A DNA stretch of 64,000 nt from Aquibacillus halophilus (GTDB lineage: Bacteria > Bacillota > Bacilli > Bacillales > Amphibacillaceae). This document shows positions 50,816 to 58,015 of the stretch, one piece after another (positions within the stretch are counted from its first letter, which is position 1; every line of letters begins with the position of its first letter). Where the stretch lies: positions 206,151 to 270,150 of the forward strand of contig NZ_WJNG01000002.1 of the NCBI RefSeq assembly GCF_009649745.1. The letters run 5' to 3'. Below the pieces are notes generated by a model, which did not search any database, was not told the origin of the DNA, and saw nothing but the letters and a program-made list of their open reading frames with translations. A program made the translations under genes and the position numbers.

Positions 50816-53740
50816 ATGGAATTTGTTATTAATCAAGAAATGTTGAAAAATGTATCTGCTGCAGATGATAACTCATCAACGCTAGGTTCATTATTTTATC
50901 AGGAAAAAGAAGCTTTTAGTGGTGTCAATAAGATTGCGAGCAAGGTTATGCATGATATCGAGTTGGTTTTCGGATATGCACCACAAGTAACCACAGATAG
51001 AGAGAAGCTAGGGAAGACTGCTATTTTGTTTGGAACAGTCGATCACAGTCCAATGCTTGAGGAACTTAATGAGAAAAAGCTGATAGATCTATCAGAAATA
51101 ACAGGAAAGAGAGAAGTATTTTTGTTTCAAGTGATTGAACATCCATTTGAGGGTGTTGAAAAAGCCTTGGTAATCGCGGGAAGTGATAAACGCGGTACAA
51201 TTTATGGTCTTTTTCATCTGTCGGAGCTACTTGGTGTTTCTCCACTGGTAGACTGGGCTGATGTGAAGCCAAAACGTAAAGATTCCATATCCTTAAATGG
51301 AGACTTGAAATACATATCTAAAGAGCCATCTGTTCGCTACCGTGGCTTTTTTATCAATGATGAATGGCCTGCTTTTGGCAACTGGACGATGAAGAGATTT
51401 GGTGGTTTTAATGCAGAAATGTATGAGCATGTATTTGAACTGTTGCTAAGAATGAAAGGAAATTACATGTGGCCTGCCATGTGGTCAGCACGATTTTTTG
51501 ATGAAGGACCTGGACTTGCTAATGCTGAACTTGCGGACGAGTATGGCGTAGTAATGGGTGCATCCCACCATGAGCCTGCTCTTCGTTATGGAGAGGAATA
51601 TAAGTATCTGCGCGGAGAGGACTCTATTTATGGAGACGCTTGGAACTTTGTCACGAATAGAGAGGGAATCACGAAGTTCTGGGAAGACGGATTAAAGCGT
51701 GGAGGTCAATTTGAAAATGTCATAACTGTCGGTATGCGTGGTGAACAAGACACTTCCATTATGGGAAAAGGATCCACATTGGCTGACAATATTGAATACC
51801 TAAGAGATGTGATACAAACTCAAAACGAGCTGATCAAGGAAAATGTCAATCCTAACCTTTCAGAAGTGCCAAGAATGTTAGCGCTATATAAAGAGGTAGA
51901 ACCATTCTTTTATGGGGATGAGGATACACCGGGGTTGATGAACTCGGAGGTGCTTGAGGATGTCATCCTGATGCTTTGTGATGATAACCACGGTAACTTA
52001 CGAACATTACCTACAGAAGAAATGCGTAGCCATTCCGGTGGCTATGGCATGTATTATCATTTTGATTACCATGGTGGACCAGCATCTTATGAGTGGATCA
52101 ACAGTTCTTACCTTCCTAAGGTATGGGAACAGATGACGATGGCTTACGACTTTGGTGTTAGCGATTTATGGATTGTAAATGTTGGTGATCTTGCTACGCA
52201 GGAATTCCCATTATCTTATTTCATGGACTTGGCGTATGATTTTGAAAAGTGGGGAACAAATGCGATTAATTCAACAGATATTTATACAAGACAATGGATT
52301 GACAGACAGTTTGATGGTGTATTCGATGCGGAGGATAAAGAGAAGGTATTTGAATTGCTCACAGGCTACACAAAAATAGCACATAACCGTAGACCTGAGG
52401 CAATGAATGAAGCTATTTATCATCCGGTAAATTACAAGGAAACAGACCATACACTGGAGCAAATCGATTACCTTTTAACTATTGCTGAAGAAATATATAA
52501 GAAGGTGGATAATGGTGACTTTTCCACTTATTTTACACTCGTGTACTATCCTGCAGTAGGAAATCTGAACTTGCAGAAGATGTGGTTGCTTACCACAAAA
52601 AATCATTATGATGCTAAGCTTCGTAAAATGGAAGCAAACAAACTGACAGATCAGATTAGAGCTTGCTTCAAAAGGGATAAAAAGCTAGTCGAACAGTATC
52701 ATACAATTGATGAAGGTAAATGGTATGGAATGGGACTTTCTGAGCACATCGGTTTTACCAACTGGAATGAAGAAGAAGCCAAGAACCCAGTGCTAATGAA
52801 TGTATTACCTGCTAATAAGCCTAGAATGGTAGTCACGGTGGACGGAACAGAACAGTACAACGAAGGTCCTGAATGGCATAATAATACAGTATATTTAAAT
52901 GATTTCTTACAGCCGGATATTGAAGAAGCAACATTTACCATATCTAGTATGAGTGACAAACATGCAGATTATGAGATTACTTCTGAAAATCAGTGGTTGA
53001 CATGTTCTAAGACGAGCGGCAGCTTAGATGGTGTAGAAAAAACAACCGAAACAATCAATGTAAAGATTGACCGTAGTGCGATGAATGATGAGACAGAAGG
53101 AAAAATTGAAGTGAAAATGTCGATTGGTACCTGTATCATTGTTGTAAATGCTACACCAAAAACTGAATTCAGTGAATTCCCTGAAATGACCTTTGTCGAT
53201 ACAAATGGATATATATCGATAGAAGCAGAGCATTATTCCGTAAATAAGGAAGCAACGAATCAACAGGGTGATGTTAACAGGTTTGAAGTCCTTCAGGAAT
53301 ATGGCAAGACATTATCTGCAGTAAAGGCTTTTCCAACAACGGAATATTTTACGGTAGAGCAGGACGCGCCATATCTGGAGTATTCTTTCGTAGTACAGGA
53401 AGCAGGCTCTTATGAGTTGGAATTATATATGCAGCCTTCCAATCCGGTCACTAAAGACAATTTGTTATTCTGTGGGATACAAGCAAATGAGGATGACATT
53501 AACATTGTTAACGTCAAGCCTGAAGGATATCGTGTTAATGGTGATGAATGGGCAGAAGGCGTCCTTGATAATATCCATAGGCATTCCAATAGAATTAATT
53601 GTAAGGCAGGATTAAATACACTAAGGATTTATGCAGTGAGTCCTGGGTTCGTGTTAGAAAAACTAGTAATCTACCCAGAAGGAAAGCAACCTGCAAAAAG
53701 CTATCTGGGACCGACAGAATCTTATTATGTAGGGAAATAG
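50816..53740 (+). CDS. Glycoside hydrolase family 115 protein (alpha-glucuronidase type)
   Basis: This protein of about 974 residues has the GH115 pattern: RYRGFFINDEWPAFGNWT near residue 180, LLRMKGNYMWPAMW, GVVMGASHHEPALR, ITVGMRGEQDTSI and VGDLATQEFPLSYF. A GH115 C-terminal beta domain follows (about 800-974). GH115 enzymes remove (4-O-methyl-)glucuronic acid from xylan. No signal peptide is seen, so it probably acts on imported oligosaccharides. ATG 50816 is 8 bp from GAAAGGA; the ATG at 50783 falls in the duplicated DUF2071 flank. No xylanase or sugar transporter is adjacent, which is unusual. Confidence 0.9.
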   Translation: MEFVINQEMLKNVSAADDNSSTLGSLFYQEKEAFSGVNKIASKVMHDIELVFGYAPQVTTDREKLGKTAILFGTVDHSPMLEELNEKKLIDLSEITGKREVFLFQVIEHPFEGVEKALVIAGSDKRGTIYGLFHLSELLGVSPLVDWADVKPKRKDSISLNGDLKYISKEPSVRYRGFFINDEWPAFGNWTMKRFGGFNAEMYEHVFELLLRMKGNYMWPAMWSARFFDEGPGLANAELADEYGVVMGASHHEPALRYGEEYKYLRGEDSIYGDAWNFVTNREGITKFWEDGLKRGGQFENVITVGMRGEQDTSIMGKGSTLADNIEYLRDVIQTQNELIKENVNPNLSEVPRMLALYKEVEPFFYGDEDTPGLMNSEVLEDVILMLCDDNHGNLRTLPTEEMRSHSGGYGMYYHFDYHGGPASYEWINSSYLPKVWEQMTMAYDFGVSDLWIVNVGDLATQEFPLSYFMDLAYDFEKWGTNAINSTDIYTRQWIDRQFDGVFDAEDKEKVFELLTGYTKIAHNRRPEAMNEAIYHPVNYKETDHTLEQIDYLLTIAEEIYKKVDNGDFSTYFTLVYYPAVGNLNLQKMWLLTTKNHYDAKLRKMEANKLTDQIRACFKRDKKLVEQYHTIDEGKWYGMGLSEHIGFTNWNEEEAKNPVLMNVLPANKPRMVVTVDGTEQYNEGPEWHNNTVYLNDFLQPDIEEATFTISSMSDKHADYEITSENQWLTCSKTSGSLDGVEKTTETINVKIDRSAMNDETEGKIEVKMSIGTCIIVVNATPKTEFSEFPEMTFVDTNGYISIEAEHYSVNKEATNQQGDVNRFEVLQEYGKTLSAVKAFPTTEYFTVEQDAPYLEYSFVVQEAGSYELELYMQPSNPVTKDNLLFCGIQANEDDINIVNVKPEGYRVNGDEWAEGVLDNIHRHSNRINCKAGLNTLRIYAVSPGFVLEKLVIYPEGKQPAKSYLGPTESYYVGK

Positions 53741-53790
53741 TAAGGTAACACCAGAACGAAAACCGTAAAAACAGTATTTTTTTACGTAAG

Positions 53791-53840
53791 GGGTCAGACT
53801 TCTACGTGGGCATTTGTCCATATGGTGAGTCTGACCTTTT
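53791..53840 (+). terminator. Terminator after the GH115 gene
   Basis: GGTCAGACT (53792-53800) and AGTCTGACC (53828-53836) are followed by TTTT. The loop GGGCATTTGTCCATATG resembles the centre of the dispersed composite repeats, so this is probably a lone copy of their hairpin. Confidence 0.75.
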
Positions 53841-53902
53841 ATCTAACATCATGGTACTGACATTTTTCAAAAGAGAAGATGAAGCTTTGGAGGAGGATCA
53901 TA

Positions 53903-54126
53903 ATGCCGTACAAATTAGGGAAGCAAACATTCTTGGAGCATTAAAGGGATCTGCACCACAAGATTTCATCTTAAAATGCTTGGATTGTGGAGATCGATTT
54001 ACGTTTACAGTCGGTGAACAACAATTTTTATAAGCAAAAAAAGGATTTGATTTTCCAAAACGATGTGAAGAATGTCGGGTAAGACGAAGGTTTGGTGAGT
54101 TATTTGATTATAGGGGTAAGGAGTGA
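53903..54126 (+). pseudogene. Broken zinc-ribbon protein gene
   Basis: A good GGAGGAGG precedes ATG 53903, but that frame closes after 13 codons. The neighbouring frame carries the body of a zinc-ribbon protein (FILKCLDCGDRFTFTVGEQQ). The body is then interrupted by TAA (54031-54033), after which the same frame resumes with KKGFDFPKRCEECRVRRRFG to 54126. The two CxxC knuckles of the Bacillus zinc-ribbon family therefore lie on either side of a stop, with a frameshift near the start. Confidence 0.75.
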
Positions 54127-54131
54127 AACGT

Positions 54132-54440
54132 GTGAAAAGTATAGATACTATTTTAGAGGAGTTTCTCTAAGAACAAGAAAATAGATTAATGCCAAGAACA
54201 TATAGGGATTATGATAAAGTCATTGTTCTTTTCAAGGATTATTTAAATCATTATGGATATCAGTATTTGGACAGTGATGTCGAAGAAAAATTTGATGAAC
54301 AGTTTGAAGAAGACGAGAATTGTTTTACTAAATTATTTGGGCAAGACAAATTAACGCCAACTGCTGCAGGAGAATTTTTAGACTACTTTGTCATTCATAA
54401 AGTTATTGTTGATGCAGAATTTATGAAAAAGTGTGTCTAA
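54132..54440 (+). pseudogene. Small conserved-type gene interrupted by an in-frame TAA
   Basis: GTG 54132 opens the frame KSIDTILEEFL, then TAA (54168-54170). The same frame continues EQENRLMPRTYRDYDKVIVL...YLNHYGYQYLDSD to 54440, encoding about 89 more residues. The upstream piece looks like the natural N-terminus of the family (EEFL-x-EQE-R-L-P-RTYRDY). A truncated product from ATG 54189 (83 residues) is possible. I do not know its function. Confidence 0.65.
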
Positions 54441-54545
54441 ACAATCAAAATTAATGGTTTGGTATTTCGACGTACTAATTATACCATTTAGGTTTTTTTT
54501 ATGGAGAAAATTTGTTTTCTAAAAATCGTAAATTTTAATGGACTT

Positions 54546-54680
54546 TTTCACTGGTCCCGGACGGTTCGTCTGTTTCCGAACGTATATTAAGAAATATATT
54601 AAGTAAGGGTTAGGCTCTTCAAGTGGACATTTGATCATATGGGAATCTCCTCGGCTGACACCTTTTTGCAGGTGTGGAGG
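54546..54680. repeat. Degenerate composite repeat, copy F
   Basis: CCCGGACGGTTCGTCTGTTTC is followed by a decayed hairpin (TAGGCTCTTC...GGCTGACACCTTTTTG) with the loop GGACATTTGATCATATG. No right end was found. The rest of the 335-bp gap shows nothing. Confidence 0.6.
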
Positions 54681-54775
54681 ATCACGTTGTAACATTTCCC
54701 GAAGGTATGAATAATAAAAGAAATGTAGAAAAGAGGAGGCTTTAACTAAGTGGTTTTATTTACTGAGGATTTTCT

Positions 54776-55156
54776 CTAGGGAGTTCTGTTCATCTCGAGT
54801 TGTAATAAATCTAGTGTAAATCCTGCTTTTAATAATAAATCTAATCCGAGTAATCCATTAATGTCATCATAACCAAAGTCATTGAAATCCACTTCTACAC
54901 CTTCAAACAAACAATCGTCAATTTGAATTTGATCAACTTGTTTTCTAAAGGCATGCTCTTTTCCACCTACTCCAAAGTAAGTCACGATTGTATCATGTAA
55001 ATCAACTTGGATCCCAATATCTTCAACAATATTTTGAGAAATTAATGTTCTAGCAGCACCTGTATCCACAACCATATTCTCAATTATTTTACTTTTTCCG
55101 TTAAAAGATAAAGCAATATTGACTAAAAGCAACCCATATTCATATTTTATTTTCAT
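54776..55156 (-). CDS. Retropepsin-like aspartic protease domain protein
   Basis: This 126-residue protein has a single retropepsin-like domain with the catalytic motif VVDTGAARTLIS (Asp about residue 31) and the C-terminal flap/strand pattern INGLLGLDLLLKAGFTLDL. Such half-sized aspartic proteases act as dimers. There is no signal peptide or membrane helix, so it is cytoplasmic. Its start overlaps the stop of the upstream small gene (ATGA), showing a two-gene operon. The target is unknown, and the partner is a natural candidate substrate or inhibitor. Confidence 0.82.
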   Translation of the reverse strand: MKIKYEYGLLLVNIALSFNGKSKIIENMVVDTGAARTLISQNIVEDIGIQVDLHDTIVTYFGVGGKEHAFRKQVDQIQIDDCLFEGVEVDFNDFGYDDINGLLGLDLLLKAGFTLDLLQLEMNRTP

Positions 55157-55401
55157 GGTAAGTCAAATCTCCGTAATCCTACATCTTGTCGTACTTCCAA
55201 AACAATATTTTCATTAACTGTATGATAAACCAACTCATCACCCTTTGACCTTAACAGTTCCTTTGTTGCTATTTCATCTGCTACTGGTTTAATAACTGCA
55301 ACATCTTCTATAAATTCTTGATCATTTGCTAAATGAGAAGTTAACGCTTTTAATTTTACAAATTGGTTGGGGTATAATCTTCTAACTTCTGACCATTTCA
55401 T
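55153..55401 (-). CDS. Small partner protein of the retropepsin-like protease
   Basis: This 82-residue protein (MKWSEVRRLYPNQFVKLKAL onward) ends in a beta-rich half (ELVYHTVNENIVLEVRQDVG) and overlaps the protease gene by 4 bp. AAGAAGGGATG lies upstream of its ATG on the minus strand. It has no known motif. The tight coupling argues for joint function; I recall similar pairs in Bacillota but no assigned role. Confidence 0.72.
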   Translation of the reverse strand: MKWSEVRRLYPNQFVKLKALTSHLANDQEFIEDVAVIKPVADEIATKELLRSKGDELVYHTVNENIVLEVRQDVGLRRFDLP

Positions 55402-55880
55402 GTTTATCGCATCCCTTCTTTACTACACTTATTATATCATTTTCCTCATATAATCATCTAACTATTGTTTCTTTCAGAATGAACAAGTTTAGAGTAAAGG
55501 AGTTATTATTTTTAATAATGATCAGCTGATATACTTTGTCTCATCACCTTTACTATGTCTTTACCTTTTTAGTTTGGTTGAAACAACATTTTAATGGGTT
55601 AGACACTCCACATTTACATTTATCCGCGTGTGACATGAACTTCGATTAATTAATCGGAAAAGCTAAGATAAGTTGAACAAATTAGAAAAACTGTTGGAAT
55701 TAAGGGGTAAATTACATTAAGCTAATATATTTTTGAAATTTTTTCCAAATAATTTGGTAAAATATGATTAAAGATAGAACTGGTAAATAGTACTCCAAAT
55801 TAGTGAGAAAGAAGGTGTACAATCATAGATCGTTATGTTGACATATTACAAGATTATAATGGAAAAAGGGAGGAAATATT
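55402..55880. other. Divergent intergenic region, protease pair and GIY-YIG gene
   Basis: About 480 bp of AT-rich DNA between divergent genes. GGTAAAATATGAT near 55755 may be a -10 region for the GIY-YIG gene. No further gene was seen. Confidence 0.4.
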
Positions 55881-57515
55881 ATGAGTTTATACAAAGATAA
55901 GTGGTGGTACTCAACTAGTCTTATTCTAATCCTATCACTGTTTAGTTTTCTTATTTTACCTGCTATCCTAGCAATTGCACTGTACATCATCCAATTTGTA
56001 AAAAGAAGAAAGGCATATACATTTTTGAAGGAAGACGAACTAGTTAATACACCGATAAAAGAAAAGAAAGCAATTCTTGTAGAGCTAGATAGCAGCATTG
56101 AACAAAAAAATAATGAAGTTGAAGAGAGAAATAATGTACTAAACAATAAAGAGAATCTAGTGCAAAAAATAATAAAAGAGACAGTGGATTCGGTTAGAAA
56201 AGAGAATAACAAACTTATTGAAGATGCAGAGTTACAAGCAACAAAAATAGTACAAGAAGCGAACGAGAGTTTACATGCGGTAGTTGAAAAGACCACAGAG
56301 TATCAGAATAATATAAATGGGTTGACAGAAGAGTATGAGAAATTAGTTAAAGAAGTAAATAGATATCAAAATCAAGCTAGGAAATTTAAATCAGAGGTAA
56401 TGGGCTTAAAAAACTTTGATCAACGATTTCCGCATACTATAAACTTTGATAGTGTCGAAAGTTCAATAAAAGAATTAGAAGAGCAGTTAGATGCAGATTC
56501 TCTTCTAGGAACCGTAATTAAGCTTTATTTGCATTCTGATAATTCAAAGGAGTTACGCAAACTTTCTAATGCAACTAATAAAGAGATTAAGAATGTACTT
56601 GAAAAGTATGAAGGTAGGTACACTACAAAAGCAAATAAGACCATCTATAATTTAATGATCATAGGCTTGCAATCAGAAATGCAGCTTTTATTATTCCAAC
56701 TGAGATACAATAAATTAGATGAATCTATCCAATTAGTTAAGGATATTTTTACTAAGTATTTGGCAATCTGCGGAAGTGGAAATCAATCGATACTCTCAAC
56801 TATAACTAAATTTTTATCAGAGATTGAGCCACTTTATGTGGAGCTAATAAATATTGAATATAAATATTACGTATATAGAGAACGAGAGAAAGAAGAACAA
56901 AGATTAATTAAAGAACAAATGAAACAGGAAGTAATGGAAAGAAAGAAATTGGATGAAGAACGTAAAAAACTTGAAAAAGAAGAGCAAAAATTTGAAATTG
57001 AAATGACTAGAAATAAAGAATTATTAGAAACAGAAACTGATCAGGAAAAGATTAAGCAATTGATGGACAGATTAATTGAGTTGGAAGTCCAAATGAACAA
57101 TATAAATGAAAAGAAAGAAGAAATTGCCAGTCTATCACTAGGTAAGGCAGGATACGTTTACGTAATCTCAAACCTAGGGTCCTTTGGTGATGAATTGTTT
57201 AAAATAGGGATGACAAGAAGAATGGTGCCTCAGGACAGGATTGATGAATTAGGGGACGCTTCGGTTCCATTTAAATTTGATGTCCATGCCATGATTTTTA
57301 GTGATGATGCAGTTGGTTTAGAGCAGAAGCTTCATTCTATTTTGAATGAACAGAGGGTAAATAAAGTTAATTATCGTAAAGAATTTTTCAAGACGGATAT
57401 TGATAGCCTAAGAGAAATTGTTGAAGACATAGATCCTACTGTTGAATTTGTAACAACAATGTTAGCAGAAGAGTATAATCAAACATTGTCTCTTGAGAAT
57501 TCCGTTGTGGCTTGA
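55881..57515 (+). CDS. Membrane-anchored coiled-coil GIY-YIG (T5orf172/Mug113-type) protein, DUF4041-like
   Basis: This 544-residue protein has an N-terminal hydrophobic hairpin (about 10-38), long coiled coils (about 60-165 and 325-410) and a DUF4041-like middle. A C-terminal GIY-YIG nuclease-fold domain (about 425-515) has GYVYVISNLG, FKIGMTRR, DASVPFKFDVHA, LEQKLHSIL and KEFFKT. The Tyr/Arg/Glu active-site positions look present. Proteins with this layout occur in phages and defence-rich regions. GGGAGG lies before ATG 55881. It is followed by a terminator, so it is expressed alone. Confidence 0.82.
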   Translation: MSLYKDKWWYSTSLILILSLFSFLILPAILAIALYIIQFVKRRKAYTFLKEDELVNTPIKEKKAILVELDSSIEQKNNEVEERNNVLNNKENLVQKIIKETVDSVRKENNKLIEDAELQATKIVQEANESLHAVVEKTTEYQNNINGLTEEYEKLVKEVNRYQNQARKFKSEVMGLKNFDQRFPHTINFDSVESSIKELEEQLDADSLLGTVIKLYLHSDNSKELRKLSNATNKEIKNVLEKYEGRYTTKANKTIYNLMIIGLQSEMQLLLFQLRYNKLDESIQLVKDIFTKYLAICGSGNQSILSTITKFLSEIEPLYVELINIEYKYYVYREREKEEQRLIKEQMKQEVMERKKLDEERKKLEKEEQKFEIEMTRNKELLETETDQEKIKQLMDRLIELEVQMNNINEKKEEIASLSLGKAGYVYVISNLGSFGDELFKIGMTRRMVPQDRIDELGDASVPFKFDVHAMIFSDDAVGLEQKLHSILNEQRVNKVNYRKEFFKTDIDSLREIVEDIDPTVEFVTTMLAEEYNQTLSLENSVVA

Positions 57516-57611
57516 TTTATTTATACAATAACTTGACTTTAACAAGTCTCTCCGAACTAAATTGCTTTAAAGGAAGGACGACAACCGTCTTCATATGGTT
57601 TTTAAAAAAGA

Positions 57612-57655
57612 GCCAGTCACTTTTGTTCAACGTCAAAAGTGACTGGCATTTCTTT
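57612..57655 (+). terminator. Terminator after the GIY-YIG gene
   Basis: GCCAGTCACTTTTG (57612-57625) and CAAAAGTGACTGGC (57634-57647) form a perfect 14-bp stem, followed by a T-rich tail. Confidence 0.9.
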
Positions 57656-57803
57656 TATAGAGTTAGTCAATAGATGGATTATATAGTGAAAAGGTTGTAA
57701 TAAGGCGCAAAAGAACTGTCCCTGTGTAATTGGCCCCTCTAGTCACAAAAAAGGCTTATGTATAGTTTGCAGTGAGGAGGGAATAGGGTAAAACTATTTT
57801 GAT

Positions 57804-57964
57804 AAGAATCAGGGACGGTTAGTATGTTTCCATTCGTGCGTAATCAAAGAAATAACTTGAAGTGTAAGGAGGTAGATATGGACAGTTATCCATTTTAGTG
57901 ACTGACACTTTTTGTATTCAAAATCTAATTCAACAGAAAAAGAAGCAAAAGAACCGTCCCTATG
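57804..57964. repeat. Composite intergenic repeat, copy G
   Basis: The left end AGGGACGGTTAGTATGTTTC and right end GCAAAAGAACCGTCCCTATG (57945-57964) flank the hairpin GTGTAAGGAG...GTGACTGACACTTTTT (57860-57911). A lone right end (AAAAGAACTGTCCCTGTGT) lies at 57714-57732. Confidence 0.85.
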
Positions 57965-58015
57965 TTAAAATAGGAACTAACGTTCGATTATGAAGTGTGT
58001 AAAGGAGAGGTGTTC

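Noticed and set aside
53903-54440. Programmed readthrough or recoding at the two TAA codons
   Set aside because: TAA is a poor readthrough codon, no recoding structure was seen, and the first gene also has a frameshift; decay is simpler.
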